From: Pedobacter cryoconitis | GTDB taxonomy: Bacteria; Bacteroidota; Bacteroidia; Sphingobacteriales; Sphingobacteriaceae | Assembly: GCF_014207135.1 (NCBI RefSeq) | Contig: NZ_JACHCC010000005.1 | Span: 390,711 to 454,710, forward strand | Reading direction: 5' to 3' | Length of the DNA: 64,000 nucleotides | Shown: piece after piece, positions 17,976-26,498 of the stretch | Layout of the letters: every line of letters starts with the position of its first letter | How positions within the stretch are numbered: position 1 is the stretch's first letter | Notes under the pieces: model-generated | What the model was told of the DNA's origin: nothing | Seen by the model: the letters and a program-made list of their open reading frames with translations, nothing else | Database searches by the model: none | Made by a program: the position numbers and the translations under genes

Positions 17976-18896
17976 TTATTCTACTTTTACGTTTGTAACT
18001 TTCAAAGCAACAGGAAAAGGATAACCGATCTTATCTGTCAGTTCCTTCATTTCGTTTGCAGTAGCACCATTGGCGATCATCATATTCCCCTGACTAATCT
18101 CCCCATAAATAATAGCAGCCAAAATGAGTTCTTTATTAGCCACAATGGCCATCATTTCGCCTGTATGAGCTTTAGTATAAGCTGCCAGTTTAACTCTTCC
18201 GGATTCGTTAAGGATGAGCGATGCAACTGGCCTGTTAGTCGTCGGGTCATATTTCAGCACCGCATTAACTATTTCTTCACTATTGATTATTGGTTTTTCA
18301 TTATCCAAAAGGTATAATTCATACAGATCGTCCCACCTCTTCATCATATACCAGTGCAGATTTTTGGGAAGACTGATCTGCTGAATGATCTTTCTCACTT
18401 CTAGTGTATCCTTATTTTTCATACTTCCCAGATAGGTAAAATGTGTTATTTCTTCTGGTGGAAAAGTTAGCCACTTTTCTGCTCCCTTTGCTTTCAATTC
18501 AGCAATCATTCCCAGAGCATCAGGATAGCCAGATAGGAAACGAATATTCGTTCTGAGGTTAAGTCGTGCCTTTACCGAATCGACATTGACCTTTCCATAC
18601 AAATGCAGCAGAATTTCCCCATTCCCTGGTACCAGATCTTCAGGTGCTATTTTATGGCTATACACTCCGTTTAAACGACTGGTAATGGTTTCTATCATGA
18701 AAGTTTTAAAAGAAGTATCTGCCTGGAAAGCCGGATCTTCTGGCTGCAAAGTAAAAACAGTATGCATTATTCTTTTTGCTGCCTTTTCTTCTCCTTTTTC
18801 TACAGCGCGTTTGGTCTTCCTGGCCTGCGGCTGTGCCTGGCTGAATAAAGCAGAAGAAATCAGCAGAATGAAAAGGAAAGTTGTTTTTTTTTGCAT
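17976..18896 (-). CDS. Free-standing SecD periplasmic (P1 base and head)-like protein
   Basis: 306 residues with a Sec signal peptide (cleavage near A21) and no later membrane helix. Residues about 64-121 follow the SecD P1 base: S-R-L-N-G-V, then G-N-G-E-I-L-L-H-L-Y-G, then L-N-L-R-T-N-I-R-F. Residues about 202-302 follow the SecDF P1 head: S-L-I-L-N-E-S-G, A-Y-T-K, M-A-I-V-A-N-K-E-L-I-L-A-A, then I-A-N-G-A-T-A-N-E-M-K-E-L and F-P-V-A-L-K-V. In SecDF this region assists late protein translocation; here it lacks the RND membrane domain. Function unknown. It lies 36 bases upstream of the small efflux-operon protein and may share its transcript. Confidence 0.7.
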   Translation of the reverse strand: MQKKTTFLFILLISSALFSQAQPQARKTKRAVEKGEEKAAKRIMHTVFTLQPEDPAFQADTSFKTFMIETITSRLNGVYSHKIAPEDLVPGNGEILLHLYGKVNVDSVKARLNLRTNIRFLSGYPDALGMIAELKAKGAEKWLTFPPEEITHFTYLGSMKNKDTLEVRKIIQQISLPKNLHWYMMKRWDDLYELYLLDNEKPIINSEEIVNAVLKYDPTTNRPVASLILNESGRVKLAAYTKAHTGEMMAIVANKELILAAIIYGEISQGNMMIANGATANEMKELTDKIGYPFPVALKVTNVKVE

Positions 18897-18984
18897 AAAT
18901 TTCAGGGTATGAATTACGAAAATAAGGATATCTTATCATCTAATTCCAACAGCCTGTCATTTAAAACGTTAAACATATCATACG

Positions 18985-19719
18985 ATGAGCCTATTCAAAA
19001 ACCTTTTCGGAAAAGAATCCGGACAAACAACTGCAAACCCAACTCATCAGATTGAATCTTCAACATCATTCAAAACAGAACAGGAATTACTGGAATTTTA
19101 TGGTGGTATCGGCTTAGATAAACAACGTAATCTTTATGGATTGATTGGCGATAATAACTGGAATGCAGACCTGAAGAAAGGAGAAGTCAGCTTTGGGGAG
19201 AATCTCGTTTTCCCTATTCAGGTTCTTGGCTCATTCTCTCATTCATCCCAGACATGGCTTTGGGCATGGGCAAATAAGCAACTGGATTGTCCGGAAGCTT
19301 TTCTGCAACAAGCCCTCCAACTTAAAAAATATGGCGAAGACAACAATCTCAATCTGTTAAAAAACAGCGATTTCGAAGCAGACATCAACGACCTCCACCT
19401 CATCGGAATGATTGCCTCAGGACTGTTCAACTCCAGTGCCTATTACCTGGCCGACTATGGTCAGGGTATACTGGTGGTAACTGTCAAGGCAGATGCGATT
19501 GAGAAGAATAGTAAAGATGACCACATCAGGGTGTTGACCGTTTTCCCAGAGCTCATCTCTACCTTTGAAATGAATCATCAGACTTCCCTGAATAATTACC
19601 TGATTCAAAAGAATTATTCAATAACAAATGAAGGCGACACACTGACAGCCACAAAAAACGGCGAGACCATTACAGCCGAATTTGACGGTCAGCACCGCTT
19701 AACCAATCTGAAAGGATAG
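18985..19719 (+). CDS. Hypothetical protein, DUF6882-like
   Basis: 244 residues, no signal peptide, cytoplasmic. The central part (about 70-90) has W-L-W-A-W-A-N, which I associate with the DUF6882 family of uncharacterised bacterial proteins; a preceding segment ends F-S-H-S-S-Q-T. The C-terminus (about 200-244) is a small beta-rich repeat of polar strands. It diverges from the SecD-like gene and stands alone. No function can be offered; the family name is from memory of the motif. Confidence 0.6.
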   Translation: MSLFKNLFGKESGQTTANPTHQIESSTSFKTEQELLEFYGGIGLDKQRNLYGLIGDNNWNADLKKGEVSFGENLVFPIQVLGSFSHSSQTWLWAWANKQLDCPEAFLQQALQLKKYGEDNNLNLLKNSDFEADINDLHLIGMIASGLFNSSAYYLADYGQGILVVTVKADAIEKNSKDDHIRVLTVFPELISTFEMNHQTSLNNYLIQKNYSITNEGDTLTATKNGETITAEFDGQHRLTNLKG

Positions 19720-19826
19720 TAAAATATAGTTAACAACTGTTCGGTTAAGATCCGTTTTATCACAAAATCATACTTTAAACAGTTTAAACCTTGTTTTTAG
19801 TTTTTTAGTCAAAAAATGCCCTGTAC

Positions 19827-19856
19827 TTGTTATTTAGGGGCTTTTTGCTAAATTTG
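19827..19856 (+). promoter_or_regulatory. Promoter of the lysine 6-aminotransferase gene
   Basis: TTG at 19827-19829 (-33 element) and TAAATTTG at 19849-19856 (-7 element) are 19 bases apart, matching the Bacteroidota consensus. This also rules out a coding start at 19827. Confidence 0.7.
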
Positions 19857-19877
19857 GATAAACCAAAACATAGAATT

Positions 19878-21209
19878 ATGTACGAACTTACTGTTGCTCC
19901 TGAACAGGTTAATGAGATTTTAAGTCAGCATATTTTAGCCGATGGATTTGATCTGACCTATGACATGGGACAAAGCCAGGGAGCATACATTTACGACTCA
20001 AAGTACAAGCGAACGTTACTGGATTTCTTTACTTGTTTTGCATCTGTCCCTCTGGGATACAATCATCCGAAAATGATTAACGATGCTGCTTTTAAACAAA
20101 GTCTTTTACAGGCTGCAATGGCTAACCCATCAAATTCTGATGTGTACACCCAACAATATGCAGAATTCGTAAAAACCTTTGGTGCGATAGGTATCCCCTC
20201 TTATCTTCCTCATGCTTTTTTCATAGCAGGTGGTGGATTAGCCGTTGAAAATGCCATTAAGGTAGCAATGGACTGGAAAGTTCAGAAAAACTTTACTAAA
20301 GGCTACAAAGAAGAGAAAGGGTTCAAAGTTCTGCATTTTGAAAAAGCCTTCCATGGCAGAACCGGTTATACACTCAGCTTAACCAATACACTTCCGGATA
20401 AAACTAAATGGTTCGCTAAATTTGACTGGCCAAGGGTATCCGTACCTACCGTAAAATTTCCACTGGAAAATGATAATTTAGCCACCGCTATTCATACTGA
20501 AGAACTTTCCATAACGCAGATCAAACAGGCTTTTGCTGAGCATAAAGATGATATTTGCGCCATCATCATCGAACCTATTCAATCTGAAGGCGGCGATAAT
20601 CATTTACGTGAAGAATTCCTGATCCAGCTCCGCAGTATTGCAGATGAAAATGATGCTTTCCTGATCTACGATGAGGTACAGACTGGTGTTGGACTAACTG
20701 GTAAATTCTGGTGCCATCAGCATTATAGCGAAAAAGCCCGTCCGGATATTCTTGCTTTTGGTAAGAAAATGCAGGTATGTGGTATATTAGTAGGTAGCAA
20801 GGTGGATGAAGTGGAAAACAATGTATTCCGTGTTCCTTCAAGAATCAATTCCACCTGGGGAGGTAATCTGGTGGATATGGTCAGGTCTACAAAGATCCTG
20901 CAGATCATTGAAGAGGATAAATTATGTGACCATGCTGCCAAAGTCGGTCAATATCTGAAAAGCAACCTGGAAGAGCTGGCTTCAAAACATGATAAAATAA
21001 CGAATGTACGTGGTAAAGGATTATTATGTGCCTTTGATTTCCCTGACGCAGAAATGCGCAATGCTTTTATTCAAAAGGGAATGGAGCACAATGTGATGTT
21101 CCTGGGTTGTGGCCCTCAGACCATCCGTTTCCGTCCTGCATTGATTATAGAGGAAAACCATATCGACCAGGGGTTGGAAGTAATGACTAAAATATTAGCT
21201 GATTTATAA
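19878..21209 (+). CDS. lat: L-lysine 6-transaminase
   Basis: 443 residues from the ATG at 19878, just downstream of a good promoter; the frame stays open upstream but that part overlaps the promoter. Class III PLP aminotransferase: D265 in I-Y-D-E-V-Q-T-G binds the pyridine nitrogen and K296 in A-F-G-K-K-M-Q-V-C-G is the PLP lysine; this last motif is characteristic of lysine epsilon-aminotransferases. It transfers the epsilon amino group of lysine to 2-oxoglutarate, giving aminoadipate semialdehyde. The semialdehyde dehydrogenase is not in the window. Followed after six bases by a small membrane-anchored protein gene. Confidence 0.9.
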   Translation: MYELTVAPEQVNEILSQHILADGFDLTYDMGQSQGAYIYDSKYKRTLLDFFTCFASVPLGYNHPKMINDAAFKQSLLQAAMANPSNSDVYTQQYAEFVKTFGAIGIPSYLPHAFFIAGGGLAVENAIKVAMDWKVQKNFTKGYKEEKGFKVLHFEKAFHGRTGYTLSLTNTLPDKTKWFAKFDWPRVSVPTVKFPLENDNLATAIHTEELSITQIKQAFAEHKDDICAIIIEPIQSEGGDNHLREEFLIQLRSIADENDAFLIYDEVQTGVGLTGKFWCHQHYSEKARPDILAFGKKMQVCGILVGSKVDEVENNVFRVPSRINSTWGGNLVDMVRSTKILQIIEEDKLCDHAAKVGQYLKSNLEELASKHDKITNVRGKGLLCAFDFPDAEMRNAFIQKGMEHNVMFLGCGPQTIRFRPALIIEENHIDQGLEVMTKILADL

Positions 21210-21215
21210 AATATA

Positions 21216-21620
21216 ATGCGCAATAAAAAAATAAATATTTTCCTGGGTATCCTTGTTTTTGTTTTAGTGATATGGATGCTTAAGGGTACCTTTTTTCAAC
21301 CTGGGGCCGGCGATCTTAAAGCTGGCTTCAAAGAGGTTGCTCATTACAGAAATGAGAATAACACAGGTCCTGTACAATACGTCTTTGCTGTAACGGTTAA
21401 AGATACAATATGGTCGGAGATGGAAACTTACGGGAACTATAAACCGCACCATAAAGGGGGAAATACCAAAGTATATTACTTCCTTGAGGGTTCGGCAGTA
21501 CCTACAGATTTAACTCCGGGCAGCGTGAATTTTGACACGAAGTTTAACGGAAATTGCGTCGGGCTGTACGAGAAAAGTGCCATGGGAAATATCAGTATTA
21601 CCAAACGGCCATTTAAGTAA
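21216..21620 (+). CDS. Small membrane-anchored hypothetical protein
   Basis: 134 residues, not recognised. A basic N-terminus (M-R-N-K-K) and a hydrophobic helix at about 8-26 suggest an N-in anchor with a roughly 105-residue periplasmic domain. That domain is polar, beta-rich in appearance and ends K-R-P-F-K. It starts six bases after lat and is closed by a strong terminator, so it is co-transcribed with lat. A role in lysine metabolism cannot be inferred from this alone. Confidence 0.65.
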   Translation: MRNKKINIFLGILVFVLVIWMLKGTFFQPGAGDLKAGFKEVAHYRNENNTGPVQYVFAVTVKDTIWSEMETYGNYKPHHKGGNTKVYYFLEGSAVPTDLTPGSVNFDTKFNGNCVGLYEKSAMGNISITKRPFK

Positions 21621-21639
21621 GGCATTGCCTGTAAACGTC

Positions 21640-21675
21640 AAGAGCCCCTGTCCAGATCTCTGGACAGGGGCTCTT
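21640..21675. terminator. Strong bidirectional terminator
   Basis: Perfect 17-base arms (21640-21656 and 21659-21675), GC-rich, with a two-base loop, between the convergent lat operon and thioredoxin-like gene. A T-rich stretch follows on the + strand. Confidence 0.9.
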
Positions 21676-21690
21676 GATATTATACTCTTT

Positions 21691-22824
21691 TTATTTTAAG
21701 AGTTCAGCCAGCTTAGCTTCTAAAGCCTCACCTCTTAAGTTTGTGGCTACAATTTTACCTGCAGGATCCACCAGGAAGTTCTGAGGAATACCTCTTACAC
21801 CGTATTGTACAGCTACAGCATTATTCCAGAATTTAAGATCAGAAACTTGTGTCCAGACTAAACCGTCTTTAGCAATCGCAGCCAACCATGCATCTTTTTT
21901 ACCTGGCTGATCTAATGATACACCAAGGATAGTAAATTTCTTGTCTTTGAATTTATTATAAGCTGCTACCACATTCGGGTTTTCTGCCCTGCATGGACCA
22001 CACCAGGATGCCCAGAAATCGATCAGTACATATTTACCACGGAAACTGGATAATTTCACTGGTTTATCATTCACGTCATTTTGCGTAAAATCAGGAGCCA
22101 TTACACCTATTGATGTTGCACGTGCAGCATCAATAGCTTTTGCCAGTTCAACACCAGCCTGTGTAGCACGTACTCTTGCAGAAAGGCCTTTATAAACTGG
22201 CTCAATTTCAGCAACGTTTATACTTGAACCTGCTGTTTCACGTAAAGCCAGCAAACTGAAATAAGAATCTGGATTAGCTTTGATAAATGTTGACTGAAGT
22301 GCCTGCATAGCTGCTGATGCTTTTTCATATTTAGCCTCCAGTGCACTTCTGAATTTCTCATCTTTCTGCTGCTCTTCTGTAGCACTGCTATATTCCTTAT
22401 TTACTGCTGTTAATTCAGCCAGAGGAACAGCAACATGTTTCATGTAGCGGGCATTCTCATCATTCAGTTTTGAACCTGTAACGACTACCGTTTTCACCGA
22501 GTCTTTTGCAGACAGGTTAATAACTGCCGGCTCAAGGTAAACGATAACATTATCTGCAGATCTGCCTAATTTTTTAAGGCCCTCTCCTTTATGGTCAACA
22601 ATCACTCTGGCCATGGTAGGTCCGGCGACTTTTCCCTTAAACACAAATGCTCCTTTGTTCACGACTGCAGAATCCATTACTGAACTCTCCCCCGCTCTGT
22701 AAGTCAGATATACTTTTGCAGGGGCATCAAGGGTACTGATTTTCCCATTCAATGTAAAATCTCCTGCTTGTGCAAAAACAAAAGCCGGAGTGGTCATTAA
22801 TAATGACAGCAAAACTCTTTTCAT
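21691..22824 (-). CDS. TlpA-like thiol-disulfide oxidoreductase with DUF4369 domain
   Basis: 377 residues with a Sec signal peptide (F-A-Q near 17-19). Residues about 22-120 form the DUF4369 domain, about 125-235 a helical linker, and about 240-377 an AhpC/TSA-thioredoxin fold with the redox motif W-A-S-W-C-G-P-C (C275, C278) and the cis-proline G-I-P-Q-N-F. Periplasmic, probably reducing or resolving disulfides. This architecture is abundant in Bacteroidota, usually without assigned substrate. The next gene upstream is a tandem paralogue that lacks the thioredoxin part. Confidence 0.88.
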   Translation of the reverse strand: MKRVLLSLLMTTPAFVFAQAGDFTLNGKISTLDAPAKVYLTYRAGESSVMDSAVVNKGAFVFKGKVAGPTMARVIVDHKGEGLKKLGRSADNVIVYLEPAVINLSAKDSVKTVVVTGSKLNDENARYMKHVAVPLAELTAVNKEYSSATEEQQKDEKFRSALEAKYEKASAAMQALQSTFIKANPDSYFSLLALRETAGSSINVAEIEPVYKGLSARVRATQAGVELAKAIDAARATSIGVMAPDFTQNDVNDKPVKLSSFRGKYVLIDFWASWCGPCRAENPNVVAAYNKFKDKKFTILGVSLDQPGKKDAWLAAIAKDGLVWTQVSDLKFWNNAVAVQYGVRGIPQNFLVDPAGKIVATNLRGEALEAKLAELLK

Positions 22825-22999
22825 TTATTCTATTTTTAGGTATCCGTTTAACAAAAATTAACCTGAAATCGCAACGATCAATCTGCATTGGCTGCATTTC
22901 AATATATCCAAAATTAAAATAATATATCGGATGATTAAGGGTGTAACTAAAATATAACGTATTTCTTTCGTTTGTTGTATCGTTATTACGAAAAAAGCA

Positions 23000-23758
23000 T
23001 TAGTGTGCATCTTCAATTGCTTGGGCAACCATAACTCCCAATGCTGTCGCACGTACCCTGGCTGAAAGATCTTTATAAAGAGGTGCTAATTCCTGAAAGT
23101 TTAGTTCTTCATTAAGATAAGGCTCAGTCAGCGCTACAAGGCTAAAATAAGAATCAGGATGTGATTTAATATAGATCAGCTGACGTGATTTCAGTTTAGA
23201 GAAAGACATATCGTATTCTGTTTCTATCAGAAAATTAAAATCGTCATCCTGTTTCTTTTCTGCCGAGGCATAGACAAACTTCCTGAGTACAGCAGCTACT
23301 GCAGCCCTTGGAGTTGCTATATATTTTAGATAGGCATGATACTCCTCATTGAGCTTTGAACCTTTAATTTCAGCATATTTTATCGAATCTTTTGCCGTAA
23401 CACTGAACTGACCAGGTTCGAGGTAAAGCAAAATATGATCTGTCCGCTGATCAATTTCTTCGAGGATATCACCGGTGAAATTTGCCTCTCCTTTTATTCC
23501 CAATTTTTCTGCTCCTTCATCCCGATGATCAAAGATGATTTCTGCCAGTACTGGTTCACCTATTTTCCCTTTAAAAGTAAATTTACCCTGATCAGTTACA
23601 GCTGAATCAAGCACAGACTCCCCGTCGGCCAGATAATTAAGATATATCTTTGAAGGAGTTTTAAGATGATGGATGACACCATTTAACAGGAAATCACCTC
23701 GCTGGGCAAAAACCAGCACTGGTAAGGATAATAATACGAACAGCAGAATTCTTTTCAT
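23000..23758 (-). CDS. DUF4369 protein, tandem paralogue lacking the thioredoxin domain
   Basis: 252 residues with a Sec signal peptide. It aligns with its neighbour at 21691-22824 from the first residues (M-K-R-I-L-L, then G-D-F-L-L-N-G-V-I) through S-A-R-V-R-A-T to A-I-E-D-A-H, then stops exactly where the other protein enters its thioredoxin domain (its residue 235). It also carries an insertion of about 20 residues near position 90. The 175 bases to the next gene show no thioredoxin remnant. It cannot do the redox chemistry; it may be a decaying copy or a binding-only paralogue. Confidence 0.75.
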   Translation of the reverse strand: MKRILLFVLLSLPVLVFAQRGDFLLNGVIHHLKTPSKIYLNYLADGESVLDSAVTDQGKFTFKGKIGEPVLAEIIFDHRDEGAEKLGIKGEANFTGDILEEIDQRTDHILLYLEPGQFSVTAKDSIKYAEIKGSKLNEEYHAYLKYIATPRAAVAAVLRKFVYASAEKKQDDDFNFLIETEYDMSFSKLKSRQLIYIKSHPDSYFSLVALTEPYLNEELNFQELAPLYKDLSARVRATALGVMVAQAIEDAH

Positions 23759-23809
23759 TTATAATCTGGATGATTGATCCAAAAATAGCATTTGATAACT
23801 GAAATAACG

Positions 23810-25177
23810 CTAAACAAAAGCGGAAAACCCAGTTATCGCCCTCCCTACAATGAGCGAATTGATTTCTTTTGTTCCCTCATAAGAATAGATAGCCTCTGCA
23901 TCGGCTACAAAACGGGCAACATCATATTCCAGTAAAATCCCGTTTCCTCCCATGACCTCTCTTGCCCTGCTCACTACATCTCTGGTTCTTAAAGAACAGA
24001 AAACTTTAGCTAATGAGGCATGTTCATCTGTCAGTAATCCCTGATCCTGCAACTGAGACAGACGGAAACACAAAGTCTGCATAGCAGTCAGGTTAGACAA
24101 CATCTCCACCAGATGATTTTGTATCAGCTGAAACGAAGCGATAGGTTTACCAAATTGTTTACGTGTTCTGGTATAGGCCAGCGCACTTTCATAAGCTCCC
24201 CTTGCACATCCAACGGCCTGCCAGGCTACACCTGCTCTTGTCATTCTCAGCACCTTCGCCGTATCTTTAAAGGAATTGGCATTTTGTAAACGATCTTCTT
24301 CATCCACTTCACAGTTTGTCAATGTAATCAGTCCGTTCTGCACGATACGAAGCGCCATTTTATCCTGCATCTTCTCTACGGCAATACCTTTGGTACCTTT
24401 CCTTACCAAAAATCCTTTCACCTGGTTGTCTTCCAGATCTCTGGCCCAGATAATAGTGACATCAGAAAATGTAGCATTACCTATCCACTTCTTCTGTCCA
24501 TTTAAGATCCATTTGTTTCCCTGTCTTTTAGCTGTCGTAGTCAGACCTCCTGCTGCTGCCGACCCTACCTCAGGTTCTGTCAGACCAAATGCACCGATTA
24601 TTTTCATCTGCTGCATCGCTGGTAACCATTCCTGTTTCTGAGCCTCTGAACCCAGTAAATAGATAGAGCCCATGGCCAGCCCGCTTTGAACACCAAAAAA
24701 AGTAGACATGGAAGTATCAACCCTGGCCATTTCCATCGCCAGCATACCTTCCATCAGATTGGATTTACCAGGACAACCATAGCCCTGATAGGTCAGTCCG
24801 CAAATATTGAGTTCGGCGATCTTAGGGATCAGCTCAAACGGAAACTCTGCCTTCAGCCAATAATCATTGACCAAAGGTTTAACCTCTTTCTCTAAAAAGC
24901 TACGTACTTTTAACTGCAGTGCGCGGTCTTCCTCGTTTAATGCAGCATCACCTAAATGATAGAAATCTCCGTTAATGGGTGGAAGCTCCTTTTTCTGATG
25001 AGGTGTTCCGAGCATTTTCATTAAACCGCTGAGCTGAGCCTCCTCTAAACCCGCGACGGCATCTACTATTTTTTTAAGATCCACTTTCCTGGAGAGTGCG
25101 TCCAGTTTTTCAAGGTCCACACTCTGAAAAAGTGTGTAAGCGTTCTTTATCTTGGAAAATATATTGGCCATAATCAA
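23810..25177 (-). CDS. Acyl-CoA dehydrogenase, glutaryl-CoA dehydrogenase-like
   Basis: 455 residues, about 60 longer at the N-terminus than typical acyl-CoA dehydrogenases; translation could also start at the Met two codons later. The flavin/substrate region has G-A-F-G-L-T-E-P-E-V-G-S and W-I-L-N-G-Q-K-K-W-I-G-N-A; the catalytic base is E434 in Y-S-Y-E-G-T. The pattern around G-Y-G-C-P-G and V-Q-S-G-L-A-M resembles glutaryl-CoA dehydrogenase. It oxidises an acyl-CoA with FAD, passing electrons to ETF. Substrate is inferred; decarboxylation would need biochemical proof. It follows bshB1 on the same strand, 41 bases apart. Confidence 0.85.
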   Translation of the reverse strand: MIMANIFSKIKNAYTLFQSVDLEKLDALSRKVDLKKIVDAVAGLEEAQLSGLMKMLGTPHQKKELPPINGDFYHLGDAALNEEDRALQLKVRSFLEKEVKPLVNDYWLKAEFPFELIPKIAELNICGLTYQGYGCPGKSNLMEGMLAMEMARVDTSMSTFFGVQSGLAMGSIYLLGSEAQKQEWLPAMQQMKIIGAFGLTEPEVGSAAAGGLTTTAKRQGNKWILNGQKKWIGNATFSDVTIIWARDLEDNQVKGFLVRKGTKGIAVEKMQDKMALRIVQNGLITLTNCEVDEEDRLQNANSFKDTAKVLRMTRAGVAWQAVGCARGAYESALAYTRTRKQFGKPIASFQLIQNHLVEMLSNLTAMQTLCFRLSQLQDQGLLTDEHASLAKVFCSLRTRDVVSRAREVMGGNGILLEYDVARFVADAEAIYSYEGTKEINSLIVGRAITGFSAFV

Positions 25178-25218
25178 AGCTGTTTCTATGAAGAACAGCT
25201 AACTGGCACTTTTGTTCC

Positions 25219-25935
25219 CTAACGCAGTTCGAAAAGATTATCTACCCCTAATAATTTACGCGAAGTAAATCCTTCCCCATAGGTAGCACCGATAGATTTC
25301 CCCATCTCTCTTGAACGTCCAATTACACTTTCAAAAAATTCAGGTGAAGAAATATAGGTCGAAGGCCCATCCTGCTCAGGATTATAGAACTGGGTTTTAA
25401 AGGCTTTAATAGCAGCAATTTTAGTTTCGATATAAGGGGTAATATCAATGATGATGTCTGGTTGAATATAGGAATCCTGTATATATTGCAAAAATAAACG
25501 TGGTCTCCAGGCTTCCTGCACTACACCATCCTGGATAGTCCTGACTTTAGGTAGACCCGCCAGAAAACAGGAGTCGCTGGCCAGATCTCCAGCTCTTTTA
25601 TGATCGGGATGACGATCATGCATGGCATTGCCCAGCACAATTTCCGGCTGATATTTGCGGATCATTCTGATAACCTCTAACTGATGCTCCTCATCATTTT
25701 TAAAGAAGCCATCTTTAAACCTCAGATTTTCACGGGCATGTAAGCCTAATATTTTTGCCGAGTCCGCAGCTTCTTCATCTCTGATTTCGGCTGTGCCTCT
25801 AGTACCTAACTCTCCTCTGGTAAAATCAACTATTCCTACTTTTTTACCCTGTGCTATATGTTTTAGAATTGTTCCTGAACATCCAAGTTCTGCATCATCC
25901 GGATGAACGGCTAATACTAATATGTCTAATTTCAT
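25219..25935 (-). CDS. bshB1: Bacillithiol biosynthesis deacetylase BshB1
   Basis: 238 residues of the LmbE/PIG-L zinc deacetylase fold. Zinc ligands are visible: H11 and D14 in V-H-P-D-D-A-E, and H112 in R-H-P-D-H-K. BshB1 removes the acetyl group from GlcNAc-malate to give GlcN-malate, the second step of bacillithiol synthesis. BshA and BshC genes are not in the window. The gene follows a thiol peroxidase gene on the same strand, in keeping with a low-molecular-weight thiol redox role. Length and the R-G-E-L-G-T-R-G motif match BshB1 closely. Confidence 0.92.
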   Translation of the reverse strand: MKLDILVLAVHPDDAELGCSGTILKHIAQGKKVGIVDFTRGELGTRGTAEIRDEEAADSAKILGLHARENLRFKDGFFKNDEEHQLEVIRMIRKYQPEIVLGNAMHDRHPDHKRAGDLASDSCFLAGLPKVRTIQDGVVQEAWRPRLFLQYIQDSYIQPDIIIDITPYIETKIAAIKAFKTQFYNPEQDGPSTYISSPEFFESVIGRSREMGKSIGATYGEGFTSRKLLGVDNLFELR

Positions 25936-25998
25936 TTATGTTTAATCTTATTTTATGCTTCGCCAGATGGCATTTTCAGCTAGTTTTCTGTTTTTTTA

Positions 25999-26496
25999 TT
26001 AAAGCAAACGCTGAATTTTCTTTTTAACCTTTGATGATAAAGGTTTGGTAAACGGATAAAAGTAGTCGACCACTTCTCCATTTTTATTAACCAGGTATTT
26101 ATGAAAGTTCCATCTTGGAGTAGACTTGATATGCCCATTCAGTTCCTTACTTCCCAGAAATTTGTAAATCGGATTAGCATGCTCACCTCTGACCATTATT
26201 TTTTCAAAAACCGGGAATTTAACGCCATAATTGACTTCACAGAAATCATGGATAGCTTCTCCTTCCAGAGGCTCCTGTCCGCCAAAATCATTGGACGGAA
26301 AACCCAGGACTTCAAATTCTTCCTCCTTAAATAAATCCTTAAGTTCCTGAAGCTCCTTCAACTGAGGAGCAAATCCACAGGCCGAGGCGATGTTAACTAC
26401 AAGAAGGACTTTACCTTGATAATCAGCTAGATTTTTATCTTTTCCATTGATTAATTTTGCGTTGAACTGATAAATACGCTGAGGGTTCTCTGTCAT
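25999..26496 (-). CDS. Glutathione peroxidase-family thiol peroxidase
   Basis: 165 residues. The catalytic tetrad is complete: peroxidatic C40 (Cys instead of selenocysteine) in I-A-S-A-C-G-F, Q74 in F-G-G-Q-E-P, and W129-N130 in P-R-W-N-F. A probable resolving C86 lies in D-F-C-E-V-N-Y-G-V, which marks the thioredoxin-dependent GPx group. It reduces hydrogen and organic peroxides in the cytoplasm. It begins two bases after the DUF4294 gene and is followed 63 bases later by bshB1. Confidence 0.92.
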   Translation of the reverse strand: MTENPQRIYQFNAKLINGKDKNLADYQGKVLLVVNIASACGFAPQLKELQELKDLFKEEEFEVLGFPSNDFGGQEPLEGEAIHDFCEVNYGVKFPVFEKIMVRGEHANPIYKFLGSKELNGHIKSTPRWNFHKYLVNKNGEVVDYFYPFTKPLSSKVKKKIQRLL

Positions 26497-26498
26497 GC

